A stretch of DNA of 40,545 nt from Lactiplantibacillus dongliensis (GCF_005405105.1 NZ_BJDK01000033.1:1-40545); one strand, 5' to 3'. Positions 1 to 8,032 are shown, counted from the first letter of the stretch. Numbers and translations are program-made. Notes: generated by a model not told the origin, from the sequence alone.

Positions 1-16
1 TTCTCCCCATACAAAA

Positions 17-71
17 ACTCCTCTCTAAGTAAACAAGCTTTAATTATTTGCTTGTCTACCCATAGAGGAGT
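17..71. repeat. Interrupted hairpin at left edge
   Basis: The arms ACTCCTCT (17-24) and AGAGGAGT (64-71) enclose a second pairing, ACAAGC (33-38) with GCTTGT (50-55), so the stretch can fold into one long bulged hairpin. There is no T-run after it, so it is not a convincing terminator. It may be the end of an element that starts left of the window. Confidence 0.35.
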
Positions 72-286
72 ATAGCCATCCAATCTTTTTGTTTGGCCAT
101 ATTTTGAACTAATTGTCAAAGTACACGCTGGAATAAAACGGTTAAATTGCTTAAACACGATAACAAATATGTGACGATAAAATAGTATTAAACTTTATTT
201 TATACAATTTAAATCCAAACAAAACGCTTTCCTGGGGTGTTAATTTATATTTAAACAAATAATTTTATAAAATAAAGTGCAATTAG
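72..286. other. AT-rich upstream region without genes
   Basis: No open frame with a ribosome binding site is visible on either strand. The stretch is AT-rich and lies upstream of the csc cluster 1 promoter. Apart from a cre-like sequence at 219-232, I see nothing specific. Confidence 0.4.
219..232 (+). promoter_or_regulatory. cre-like site upstream of csc cluster 1
   Basis: The sequence ACAAAACGCTTTCC keeps the core of the catabolite-responsive element (AAACGCTTTC) but departs from the consensus at the first two and last positions. It lies about 60 bases upstream of the -35 box. CcpA control of csc clusters would fit their proposed link to carbohydrate use. The match is partial. Confidence 0.3.
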
Positions 287-315
287 TTGATACCTGCTAC
301 ATGGTTAGGTATATT
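287..315 (+). promoter_or_regulatory. Promoter of csc cluster 1
   Basis: TTGATA (287-292) and TATATT (310-315) are separated by exactly 17 bases, a near-ideal sigma-A promoter. Transcription would start near 322, leaving a leader of about 125 bases before the first start codon at 449. Confidence 0.6.
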
Positions 316-330
316 CATTGTATAGTTTGG

Positions 331-362
331 CAACTAGGTGACCAAACACCAAGTTGTTTTTT
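331..362 (+). terminator. Leader terminator / possible attenuator of csc cluster 1
   Basis: CAACT-a-GGTG (331-340) pairs with CACC-a-AGTTG (347-356) and is followed by six T residues, giving an intrinsic terminator between the promoter and cscD. An alternative pairing, GTTTGG (325-330) with CCAAAC (342-347), traps the 5' arm of the terminator in its loop. The two folds exclude each other, as in transcription attenuators. No matching antiterminator gene lies in the window. Confidence 0.5.
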
Positions 363-448
363 GCTGTGGCGGGTAGCTGAGTAATTAATCAGGACAAGGC
401 TCCACACAAACTTACACCATCAGAATATTGGTAGAGGAGTTGGTGGTG

Positions 449-844
449 ATGCACAAGAAAACGATGGTTATGATCTTAGGTGCTGGTGCGTTATTTGCGT
501 GGGGCTGTTGGTTGAACAGTACCGTGCAAGCGGCTAATCGGACTGATAGTCAAGCAACGGTGCGCTTTTATCGGTCCAAAACGTCCGCCACAACGACGAC
601 TCACGCCGGTGACCAACTGCATGTTAAGGCAACGTCCAAATCAACTCAGACCACTAAAAAGTCACGCGTCATTAGTAAAGTGATTGCGCCGACTAATTCG
701 ACCACCACCACGCAACCTGCAGGGATAACCGGCTGGCTGCCACAGACTAGTGAGCAATGGACGATGTGGTTAGTTGGGTTAGGCGTGATGATTTTAATAC
801 TGTTAATCAACTTTAAACTTAGGAAAAGGGGAACACAATCATGA
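449..844 (+). CDS. cscD: CscD-like small LPXTG wall-anchored protein
   Basis: A 131-residue secreted protein with a signal peptide (about residues 1-30), a Thr/Ser/Lys-rich middle and a C-terminal sorting signal: LPQTS at 97-101, a hydrophobic helix, then a basic tail. Sortase would attach it to peptidoglycan. Small LPXTG proteins of this type accompany WxL and DUF916 proteins in csc clusters, where they are thought to help fix the complex to the wall; no biochemical function can be read from the sequence. I chose ATG 449 because GAGGAG (434-439) lies nine bases upstream; a TTG at 428 lies upstream of that site. The stop overlaps the next start by four bases (ATGA), suggesting translational coupling. 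Confidence 0.75.
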   Translation: MHKKTMVMILGAGALFAWGCWLNSTVQAANRTDSQATVRFYRSKTSATTTTHAGDQLHVKATSKSTQTTKKSRVISKVIAPTNSTTTTQPAGITGWLPQTSEQWTMWLVGLGVMILILLINFKLRKRGTQS

Positions 845-1461
845 AAAAAACACTCTTAGGACTTATGCTCTCAGTCTCATTACTTGCCGGGGCGGCAGTG
901 ACCGCTAACGCCGCAGAGGATGCCCCACAAACCTCCAATGGCGAAGTGACTTTCCAAGGGGGCTCGATCACGATTGATAATGGAGATACGTCAACTGGGA
1001 CGAGCGCGGCTGACTTGAATTTTGGGACGCATGATATTTCGACGAGTGATACGGGGACTTATGATAATACCAATGCTAGTGCCAAAGTTTCCGTCGAAGA
1101 TTTACGAGGGACTGCCGCTGGTTGGTCCTTAGCCGTGTCACAAGGGACGCAATTCACGAGTGCCACTAGTAAGAAAGAATTGACTGGCGCCGTGATTACC
1201 TTGAACGGGGTCTTGGATACCACTAATTCTTCAACGGGCGCGGATGCGAAAGTGAATACCGGCGTAGCTTTAACACCGGGCACAACTGCGACTGGGACGA
1301 CGACCCCGATTATGACGGCCGCTAGCGGAACCGGTAACGGGACATCAGTTGACAATATTTCAGCGTCAACATTAGCGGTGCCAACCAGTACTGCTAAAGT
1401 ATCGGAAGCCTACAATACGACATTGACTTGGGAATTAGCAGCAACGCCAAGCAATAGCTAG
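841..1461 (+). CDS. cscB: WxL-domain surface protein (CscB-like)
   Basis: A 206-residue protein with a signal peptide cleaved near NAA (about residue 24), followed by a WxL domain that makes up most of the mature chain. The first motif is WSL after RGTAAG at about 94; the second is LTWEL at 195-199, close to the C-terminus. WxL domains bind peptidoglycan non-covalently, so the protein should sit on the cell surface. It lies between a small LPXTG protein (four-base overlap) and a DUF916 protein, the usual csc partners. The start follows an AGGAAAAGGGGA ribosome binding site. It is short for a WxL protein and carries no extra binding domain, as expected of the CscB type. Confidence 0.85.
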   Translation: MKKTLLGLMLSVSLLAGAAVTANAAEDAPQTSNGEVTFQGGSITIDNGDTSTGTSAADLNFGTHDISTSDTGTYDNTNASAKVSVEDLRGTAAGWSLAVSQGTQFTSATSKKELTGAVITLNGVLDTTNSSTGADAKVNTGVALTPGTTATGTTTPIMTAASGTGNGTSVDNISASTLAVPTSTAKVSEAYNTTLTWELAATPSNS

Positions 1462-1530
1462 ACAAAAATTTAAGGAAAATAACGCGTGCCCACAAACGGC
1501 CGATTTTCCGAATTAAGGGGAGGAATTGGC

Positions 1531-2586
1531 ATGGCCAAACGATGGCAATGGTTAGGATTAGGTTTATTGATCGGCTTACTAGGATTAGGGACGGGCTTAC
1601 ACGCTTCGGCGAATACGGTCGGCTTTGAAGTTGCGCCGGTCGCCTCAAAAGCGCAAGTTGATCAATCGGTCGCGTACTTTGACTTGAAGTTGAAGCCGAA
1701 ACAGACGCAGACGTTGGCGGTCAAGGTGACGAACACGAGTAAAACGGCCATTACGATTTACCCGTCGATTGCTAAAGCCACGACGAACTTGAATGCGGCG
1801 GTCGAATATAAGCATATTCCGGCCGATAAAAGTATCGATCTACCGGCGCACTTTGAGCAAGTAGTGACGACTAAGACAACGCAATTGAAGCTTAAAAAAG
1901 GCGCTAGTAAGGTCGTTCACTTCAAAGTGCAGATGCCTCAAACAGCCTATAACGGCGTGTTAGTTGGTGGCTTGACCTTCTTGAAGAAGGCCGATAAATC
2001 ACAGAATAAGTCTTCGGTCGCGATTAAAAACCAATATTCGTATACCATTGCGGTCGTTTTGCATGGCAAAAAAGACCTCACGAAAAACAAGTTGACGTTG
2101 GGGGCGATTAAAGGCAGTCAGAGTAATCACTATAACCAGATTACACTGGCGCTGGAAAATCATACCGCCGCGTTCTTGAATCAATTAAAGACTAGCGTGA
2201 AGATTTATCATCAGGCTGGCAGTAAAGTCGTATACCAACAAAAGAATGAACATGGTCAGATGGCGCCAAGTTCGGTCTACGAGTTGCCATTGAAGTTAGG
2301 CAAGCAAGCGTTAAAGCCGGGTAAATATACGGCTAAAGTCAGTGTGGCTTCGAAGAAGCAACACTGGACGTTCACTAAAGACTTTACAATTACGGGTGAT
2401 CAGGCGAAGAACTTGAATCAGACCGCCGTAATTGATCAGCAGACGAATTGGTGGCTATGGATTGTGATTGGGGTGTTGATTCTCTTATTACTCTTGTTGA
2501 TTATTTGGTATATCTACCGAAAACAACGCAAGATTAAGGATTTGGAACAACAATTGCAGGAACAAAAAGACCAGCACAAGGATTAA
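1531..2586 (+). CDS. cscA: DUF916/DUF3324 surface protein (CscA-like)
   Basis: A 351-residue protein with an N-terminal signal peptide, an extracellular portion matching DUF916 followed by DUF3324, and a C-terminal membrane helix (WWLWIVIGVLILLLLLLIIW) followed by a basic cytoplasmic tail. Family hallmarks are the N-terminal YFDLKLKPKQTQTLAV segment and, later, ALENHTAAFLNQL and QMAPSSVYELPL. DUF916 proteins are reported to bind WxL proteins and hold them at the membrane. ATG 1531 is chosen because AAGGGGAGG (1515-1523) directly precedes it; a GTG at 1486 would add a hydrophilic leader without such a site. It ends the cluster and is followed by a strong terminator. Confidence 0.85.
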   Translation: MAKRWQWLGLGLLIGLLGLGTGLHASANTVGFEVAPVASKAQVDQSVAYFDLKLKPKQTQTLAVKVTNTSKTAITIYPSIAKATTNLNAAVEYKHIPADKSIDLPAHFEQVVTTKTTQLKLKKGASKVVHFKVQMPQTAYNGVLVGGLTFLKKADKSQNKSSVAIKNQYSYTIAVVLHGKKDLTKNKLTLGAIKGSQSNHYNQITLALENHTAAFLNQLKTSVKIYHQAGSKVVYQQKNEHGQMAPSSVYELPLKLGKQALKPGKYTAKVSVASKKQHWTFTKDFTITGDQAKNLNQTAVIDQQTNWWLWIVIGVLILLLLLLIIWYIYRKQRKIKDLEQQLQEQKDQHKD

Positions 2587-2612
2587 GCAGTGTTGAAAAT
2601 TAGAATTTTTGG

Positions 2613-2661
2613 AAAGTCGTTAACGATTTGGCATTTTTAGCCAATCGTTAGCGACTTTTTT
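2613..2661 (+). terminator. Terminator of csc cluster 1
   Basis: A long stem, GTCGTTAACGATTTGGC against GCCAATCGTTAGCGAC with small mismatches, is followed by a T-run. It lies 26 bases after the cscA stop. Confidence 0.85.
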
Positions 2662-3101
2662 GTTGTCGATTAGGTTAATGGTCAAATAGCCTGACTGGGG
2701 TTAAGTCAATCGAGAAAGCTGTTGTAAAAATCTAACTGGGTCTGAAATAATGACTGGCTTAATATTGGTCGTACTTAAGTATTGAGTTAGAGCACTGTTT
2801 TTTCGTTGAGCTAAAATACTAGTCTAAACCGGTTTATAGCAAGATTCTTAACATGATGTTCGTGATCAGTAAAAAAACATGAGCGTATCTTTTGTCAGCT
2901 GAATATCAATTTGTTAAGTTTATTACACGACATAAAGTTATCAAGTCAATTAGATTTAAGTTATTTCATTCTGATGACTAATGTGAACAGGAGGCGATAA
3001 GACACTAAATTAAATGGTGATCAAGATAAGTGCTACTGAAAAAACGACCAGAAAAATGACGACTGTAACGCTGGACAACCCCCAATGAGGAGGCAGCCCT
3101 G
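2662..3101 (+). other. Intergenic region before csc cluster 2
   Basis: No gene of normal size is present. A perfect AGGAGG stands at 2989-2994 without a start codon at normal spacing. A 24-codon frame (ATG 3014, stop TGA 3086-3088) lies 19 bases beyond it, and its stop overlaps the ribosome binding site of the next gene, so a leader peptide is possible but unproven. AAACCGGTTT occurs at about 2827-2836. I could not assign a clear promoter. Confidence 0.4.
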
Positions 3102-4217
3102 ATGAAAAGACAGCTAATCATTGCCGCGCTAAGTGCGATTACATTGTCGGTAGCGCCCGTGACTGAGCGAGTGAAAACACCACGAGTCGAAGCAACGACT
3201 AGTGTGCAAGCACAGGCAGATGCCGAGGCACGAGTAGCGGCCGAAAAGGAAGAGCAGGAACGCAAAGAACAAGAAGAAAAGGCCAAAAAGGAAAGAGAAG
3301 AGCAAGAACGAAAAGAGCGCGAAGAAAAAGAACGACAGGAGAAAGAAGAGCAAGAACGCAAGGAACAGGAAGCGCAAGCCCAAAAGGAAAAAGAAGCGCA
3401 GGAACGAAAAGAGCGTGAAGAACAGGAACGCAAGGCTGAAGAAGAAAAGAAGCAGAAAGAAGAAGCTGAGCGACTGGCGGAAGAAAAGAAACAAGCTGAA
3501 GAACAAGCTAAGGCTGAAAGCAAGGCCAAGGCTGAGGAAGAAGCTCAAGTGGTAGCTGATAAAGCTAAAGATGAAAGCGCAATCAAGAAAAAGGAAGCCG
3601 AAGAAAACGCTAAGAACGAGAGTGAGGATAAAGCGAAAGAAGCCCAAGCAGAGAATGAAGCTAAGGCCGAAGAAGACGCTGAGACTCAGAAGACAGACGC
3701 AACCAAATCTGACGATGAAAAGACGGAAGACGAGGACGTAGATAAAACTAAAGCTGAGGACGACAAAGACAAAGCGGATAAGAAAGATTCCGATGGCAAG
3801 TTAGCTTTAGTTAGTGTACCAAGTGTCAGTTTTGGGACCGTTGCCGCTGGTCAAAGTCATAACGCCAAGGCTACTGGTAGCTTAAAGGTTGTTAACAGTC
3901 AAAAGAAAGCTGGCTGGATGGTCACGGTTAGTGCCAATGGGTTTAAGGATGCTAAAGGGCAAACCTTAGATGGTGCCATATTAAATCTAAATGCGAGCGG
4001 TCAAACTGTCAGCGGTGGTGATAATAGTAAGCTTCCGGTAGCGCAATCGGTTGGTAATCTAGTTAAAGGTGGGACGGCATTAAAAGCAGGTGTTGGGACG
4101 ACCGGGACGTTTACAGTAAATTATGCGGCTGACGCATTTGGTATCAAGTTACGAGGCTTGGCACCAACAGGTGAGTATAATTCCCAGTTAACTTGGGAGT
4201 TGAAAATGAGACCTTGA
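3102..4217 (+). CDS. WxL-domain protein with long charged helical stalk (CscC-like)
   Basis: A 371-residue protein: a hydrophobic N-terminus that may act as a signal peptide, then about 190 residues (roughly 45-232) made almost only of Glu, Lys, Arg, Gln and Ala (EEQERKEQEEKAKKEREEQE and similar), then a WxL domain with WMV at about 271 and LTWEL at 363-367. The charged part has the i/i+4 Glu-Lys/Arg pattern of a single alpha-helix or coiled coil and lacks hydrophobic heptads, so an isolated rigid helix is the better guess. It would hold something away from the wall-binding domain. GAGGAGG (3087-3093) precedes ATG 3102. It lies in one cluster with a second WxL protein and a DUF916 protein. 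The charged helix is not a usual partner of WxL domains; the signal peptide is weak. Confidence 0.75.
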   Translation: MKRQLIIAALSAITLSVAPVTERVKTPRVEATTSVQAQADAEARVAAEKEEQERKEQEEKAKKEREEQERKEREEKERQEKEEQERKEQEAQAQKEKEAQERKEREEQERKAEEEKKQKEEAERLAEEKKQAEEQAKAESKAKAEEEAQVVADKAKDESAIKKKEAEENAKNESEDKAKEAQAENEAKAEEDAETQKTDATKSDDEKTEDEDVDKTKAEDDKDKADKKDSDGKLALVSVPSVSFGTVAAGQSHNAKATGSLKVVNSQKKAGWMVTVSANGFKDAKGQTLDGAILNLNASGQTVSGGDNSKLPVAQSVGNLVKGGTALKAGVGTTGTFTVNYAADAFGIKLRGLAPTGEYNSQLTWELKMRP

Positions 4218-4350
4218 ATTTTTATTTGATCGATATGGACAAATGCATAATAAGCACATATTAAAGGTGGTGATGATCGGTGTTATTTTAATTAGAAATG
4301 CTAATTAAGAAGAATTGAAATCAGTCGCTTAGAAATGGGAGGATAAGACT

Positions 4351-4911
4351 ATGAAAAAACAATTGAGTTTAATAACGCTTGGTATGTCAGCAATGTTGTT
4401 TATGCCAGTTATTAGTCAGGCTAAATTGGAAGATAGTAGTGAGGCAGTTATTAATGTTACAGGAAGTAGTAGTAATGAGTTGTCTTTAAAAGAAGTTCCC
4501 AAAATTGAATTCAATACGGTTGAATCCAGTGACGGTCTGACAACTGCTGATGGTAAAATGCCTGGACAACTACATGTTCTTAATACTAAAGAGGATCATT
4601 ATTGGGAGGTTACTATGAAAGTCACAGATTTTAAAAGTGACAGAGGTATGATTTCAGCTAATACACTGAAATTTGAGCCAGGGGAGTCAAACAGCAGCAG
4701 TCAGATCAGCGATCTGTCTTCGGTATTGCGTCCATTAAATTGGGAAGCCACAGGGGGTAGAGTTTTGTTTAAAAGTATAGGAACGAGTGACAGTCCTAAG
4801 TATGCAGCGGGGGATTTTTATCAAACATATAAAAACCCTAAAATTACAATTCAACCGTGGACACCTTCAGGAAAATATACATCTACATTAACTTGGAATT
4901 TAAGTCGCTGA
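4351..4911 (+). CDS. cscB: Small WxL-domain surface protein (CscB-like)
   Basis: A 186-residue secreted protein with a signal peptide (hydrophobic to about residue 24, ending SQA) and a WxL domain: a first motif WEV at about 84 (YWEVTMKV) and a second LTWNL at 181-185, two residues before the end. It should bind peptidoglycan at the surface. GGGAGG (4337-4342) precedes the start. The gene is AT-rich, with AGA, ATA and TTA codons, unlike cscB of cluster 1, and the same composition continues into the first half of the next gene. It is separated by 75 bases from the DUF916 gene and probably co-transcribed with it. Confidence 0.8.
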   Translation: MKKQLSLITLGMSAMLFMPVISQAKLEDSSEAVINVTGSSSNELSLKEVPKIEFNTVESSDGLTTADGKMPGQLHVLNTKEDHYWEVTMKVTDFKSDRGMISANTLKFEPGESNSSSQISDLSSVLRPLNWEATGGRVLFKSIGTSDSPKYAAGDFYQTYKNPKITIQPWTPSGKYTSTLTWNLSR

Positions 4912-4986
4912 TATTTGTTTTAGATTGGTTGAAAAATTTGAGTTGGCTCAGAAATGTGATATTACAGAATTAAAAGGAGGTAATTT

Positions 4987-6015
4987 ATGATTAAAAAGTC
5001 AGGTTGGATTTTAGGATTACTCGTCGGGCTGAGTTGTTTAAGTCTCACAGCTTCGGCTAATGCAGAAAAAAATGAATTTTTTGTACAACCTGAGTTACCA
5101 ACTAATCAGGTTAAAAATAATACTAGCTACTTTGACCTTAAAATGAAATCTGGTCAGAAACAAGTTATATATATTAAGATTAATAATGGTGATAAAGTTA
5201 GAAGAAAATATGATGTTAATGTAAATCTTGCAACTACTAGTAATGGTGGAAACATTGACTATACCAATGAAAATCCAGAAATTGATACGTCACTGGGTTT
5301 TAATATTCAGGAATCAACAAGTAATAAAAAAAAGGTTTCAGTAGCAGCTAAAACAAGTAAACGTATCCCAATCAAGGTAGAAATGCCAACCGGGTTGCTT
5401 AAAGGTACTGCTTTAGGGGGTATTGTGATTAAGCAACATGTAATCGATGACAAAGATAATACTAAGAAAGGTGTAGTTGTTAGAAACCAATTTGCTTATA
5501 GCATCCCGTTGCAATTGCGTGAACAAACCAAGCAGACAGTCAAACCAACCATGAATTTACTGTCAGTTGGACCGCAAAAAATTGACAATTATAACTACAT
5601 TACTGCCCAACTTCAGAATCCGCGGGCCGTTATCATGAATGACTTAAAAGTGACCAGCTACCTTACCAAAGCTGGTAGCAATAAAAAGTTGTTAAAGACG
5701 ACTCGAAAGGATATGCGGATGGCACCTAACAGTAATTTCCACTTTGCATTAGGCGATGGGACCAAAAAGTTGGCGGCCGGTAAGTATACGATGCATGTCA
5801 AAGCTGATTCGGAACAAGGCAAGTATAAGTGGAACTTTAAGAAGAACTTCACGATTACCCCCGCCAAGGCTGAGTCATTGACGAAGACGGTGCTTGAAGC
5901 AGATACTGCTGAAACAACTAACTGGTGGTTAATTGGTAGCTTAATCGCCGCAATTGCTGCTTTAGCCAGTGCGTTATTCTGGATGATTTATCGTAACCGA
6001 CGTGCAGCTAAATAA
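4987..6015 (+). CDS. cscA: DUF916/DUF3324 surface protein (CscA-like), mosaic composition
   Basis: A 342-residue protein with a signal peptide (cleavage near ANA, about residue 26), DUF916 and DUF3324 regions (SYFDLKMKSGQKQVIYIKI, then MAPNSNFHFAL) and a C-terminal membrane helix after TTNWWLIGSL ending in a basic tail. Its role should match the other CscA-like proteins: membrane-held partner of WxL proteins. AAAAGGAGG (4972-4980) precedes ATG 4987. Base and codon use change inside the gene: up to about 5450 it is AT-rich and uses AGA for arginine, afterwards it resembles its neighbours and uses CGN codons. This points to recombination between two cscA alleles. The cluster lacks a recognisable small LPXTG partner. 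Confidence 0.85.
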   Translation: MIKKSGWILGLLVGLSCLSLTASANAEKNEFFVQPELPTNQVKNNTSYFDLKMKSGQKQVIYIKINNGDKVRRKYDVNVNLATTSNGGNIDYTNENPEIDTSLGFNIQESTSNKKKVSVAAKTSKRIPIKVEMPTGLLKGTALGGIVIKQHVIDDKDNTKKGVVVRNQFAYSIPLQLREQTKQTVKPTMNLLSVGPQKIDNYNYITAQLQNPRAVIMNDLKVTSYLTKAGSNKKLLKTTRKDMRMAPNSNFHFALGDGTKKLAAGKYTMHVKADSEQGKYKWNFKKNFTITPAKAESLTKTVLEADTAETTNWWLIGSLIAAIAALASALFWMIYRNRRAAK

Positions 6016-6084
6016 GACTTAAAATGAGATAAAAGAAGGCTTGAATTGAATGAGAAGCAGTAAGAGATTCATCACCACATAATT

Positions 6085-6118
6085 GCGATACTGAGGATTT
6101 ACTTAGTATCGCTTTTTT
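6085..6118 (+). terminator. Terminator of csc cluster 2
   Basis: GCGATACTGAG (6085-6095) pairs with CTTAGTATCGC (6102-6112) around a six-base loop and is followed by six T residues. Confidence 0.85.
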
Positions 6119-6185
6119 GCTGCAAAAAGCCTGCCAAATTCAGAGATGTGAATTCAGTGGGTTCTAATCATATTTCAGCTAATCC

Positions 6186-6671
6186 TTAATAACCCCAAGC
6201 ACTCATCCCTTGCACCTCATACAAACTGACGGCGGCATCCACTTGTGCTTCTACCGAGCCACTACTAATATGCATATTCTGGAATAGGCCATAAGCACCG
6301 CTAGAACTATTTACAACATAAGGTTCCCAGTTAGATTCGCGGGTAATAATGGTATTCCAAGTAGCTTCCGAAACGCCAGTCCGTGAAGCCATTTGACTTA
6401 ACACATAGCTTTTTAGGTTTGTGCCGGTGTAACTTGATGATGAACCGGTACTACTGTTTGAACTTGTACTAATTGTGGCCGTTGTTGATGTCGCTGTCGC
6501 ATAACTAGTTGTTGGTGCTTGACGATAACCATACCGCTGAGATTGATGTGCCGTATAAGTTGGTTGGCTAGGGGCAGTCGTGGTATCGGCGTTAGCGGAT
6601 AGCCCACTGACAACAACTAAGCCGGTGGCGATGGCGGACGTGGTTAAGAGATTGCGTAATAATTTTTTCAA
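6186..6671 (-). CDS. Secreted transglycosylase-like protein without LysM
   Basis: A 161-residue secreted protein: a signal peptide ending SANA (about 33), a Ser/Thr/Tyr/Gln-rich linker, and a C-terminal domain of about 75 residues with TWNTIITRESNWEPYVVNSS and AYGLFQNMHI. This domain is almost identical to that of the gene at 20176-20703 and belongs to the transglycosylase-like proteins of lactobacilli; the Glu of RES is the likely catalytic acid. It would cut or remodel peptidoglycan outside the cell. The LysM repeat of the paralogue is absent. I chose the TTG at 6669-6671 because AGGAG (6680-6684) precedes it and the chain then begins MKKLLRN, as in the paralogue; an ATG at 6716 lacks a binding site. 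Confidence 0.8.
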   Translation of the reverse strand: MKKLLRNLLTTSAIATGLVVVSGLSANADTTTAPSQPTYTAHQSQRYGYRQAPTTSYATATSTTATISTSSNSSTGSSSSYTGTNLKSYVLSQMASRTGVSEATWNTIITRESNWEPYVVNSSSGAYGLFQNMHISSGSVEAQVDAAVSLYEVQGMSAWGY

Positions 6672-7036
6672 TGGTAGAACTCCTATTCTATGATTCTGTG
6701 TCTGAGTTAATTGCACTCGAGTTTTTAGTTAATCGATTGGGACTGAGTTTAGCGTGGCTAAGTTACAACTGTGTGTCAAACGCGTTAAAAAGTTCCGGTC
6801 TAGATGGCAGCTTGATGATGAGTTGAGATTTGTCGCTATTGTTGGCGGTGACCGGGGAGTTGTGGAAACGTGCTGTTGGATAATGGTGTCGATGAAAGTA
6901 TTGGGTGATGGAAATATGACAAAACTAGCTAAGCTGTACATTTGAAAGTGGGGTTAAGAAAGGGTAAGGTCGTTTGTATGCCAGCCGTAAAAGCCGTAAA
7001 CTTAGGCTATTAAGCAAGTCATAGGGGGGCTAAATC
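6672..7036. other. Intergenic region between divergent genes
   Basis: It holds the control regions of the - strand transglycosylase gene and the + strand membrane protein gene. A 63-codon frame at 6754-6945 has no ribosome binding site and no family resemblance, and I do not accept it as a gene. I see no clear promoter or repeat. Confidence 0.4.
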
Positions 7037-8032
7037 GTGGGCATAAAGATTGGGCTAATTCTCGTCGTACTGGTTGGACTGGTATTGGCATGGCGGTTTG
7101 CGCGATTGAAGCAACAAATTATTAGTGATCGGCAACACTATCACCGCACAATGTTGCCACAACAAATTCGGGCTAGTCGGCGCTTCTTTTATCGGACCGA
7201 AATTAAGCAGTCACCGCGGTTACGCTGGCTGATGCGGTTGGAACGAGTCGGCTTAATTGTGGTCATAATTAGTATCGGGTTGCCGTGGATCGTGACGCCT
7301 GCGCCAACGCCGGTAGTGATTGTGGGCATGGTTGGACTACTAATCGGTAGTGTCGTTTTTGTCAGTTGCAACATGTTGTTGAATCGACAGCTTTTGGCAA
7401 CGACAGTGGTCCCGGATCAACCGGCAACCGCATCTTTATCCGTTACGCCAAAACATTTTGCGGATCAAGAATTGCGATACTTTAAAGTCTTGAATGGTTT
7501 GTTTTTGATTGCGGCGATTCTTGGGGCCCTCTTAATGTTGGGCCTGGTTCAGAATAATGAGGCGGTTCAACGAACGAAAGTCGTCACGAAAGTTTCTGCG
7601 GCTAATCAAAATGTACGGCAGATTCAACGCTTGGCGGTGGGGTCGCAACGGCTATCATCGCGGGCGAAGATGACGCTTTTTTCAATGTATTATAACGATA
7701 TCACTAACAAGGATTTGGATACGGGTAGTCGCTACACATATCATGTGATTCACGATCAGACGGTGACGTGGTACGTGTTGATGCAGGATTCTGAGGATGA
7801 TGGCGTTAGCTTTTACTACTTAGTCAAGGAAGATGGCCAACATCAGATCCAACTCTATCGGTTCAACGATCCGACTGGTGATAAGACCGCTTTGCATGGC
7901 TTGGTGCCGGCCTATACGCCGTATTACCAGACCAAAGTGAAGCTCGGTCAGTTGACGACTGCTTTTATGACGCAGAGAGGCTATCAATATATGATTAAAA
8001 AGATGCACCCGGGAAAAGCTTGGAGCTTCTGA
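7037..8032 (+). CDS. Membrane protein of unknown function
   Basis: A 331-residue protein starting at GTG 7037 behind AGGGGGG (7022-7028). Four hydrophobic segments are visible: residues about 5-20 (IGLILVVLVGLVLAW), two in the first third around 72-88 and 92-112, and one near 153-175 (VLNGLFLIAAILGALLMLGL). The C-terminal half is soluble and contains SRYTYHVIHDQTVTWYVLMQ. I do not recognise a family. The remaining chain after the last helix is about 155 residues and probably lies outside the cell or forms a cytoplasmic domain. It stands alone, with the next gene 83 bases away. No motif suggests an activity. Confidence 0.7.
   Translation: MGIKIGLILVVLVGLVLAWRFARLKQQIISDRQHYHRTMLPQQIRASRRFFYRTEIKQSPRLRWLMRLERVGLIVVIISIGLPWIVTPAPTPVVIVGMVGLLIGSVVFVSCNMLLNRQLLATTVVPDQPATASLSVTPKHFADQELRYFKVLNGLFLIAAILGALLMLGLVQNNEAVQRTKVVTKVSAANQNVRQIQRLAVGSQRLSSRAKMTLFSMYYNDITNKDLDTGSRYTYHVIHDQTVTWYVLMQDSEDDGVSFYYLVKEDGQHQIQLYRFNDPTGDKTALHGLVPAYTPYYQTKVKLGQLTTAFMTQRGYQYMIKKMHPGKAWSF

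Noticed and set aside
3005-3647. Two long - strand frames rich in Ser/Cys or Leu/Phe, one looking like a membrane protein
   Set aside because: They are antisense shadows of the Glu/Lys/Arg-rich helix codons of the WxL gene (GAA/AAG read as TTC/CTT); no ribosome binding site or family likeness.
6754-6945. 63-codon + strand frame in the intergenic region
   Set aside because: No ribosome binding site and no recognisable sequence; overlaps the control region of the divergent transglycosylase gene.
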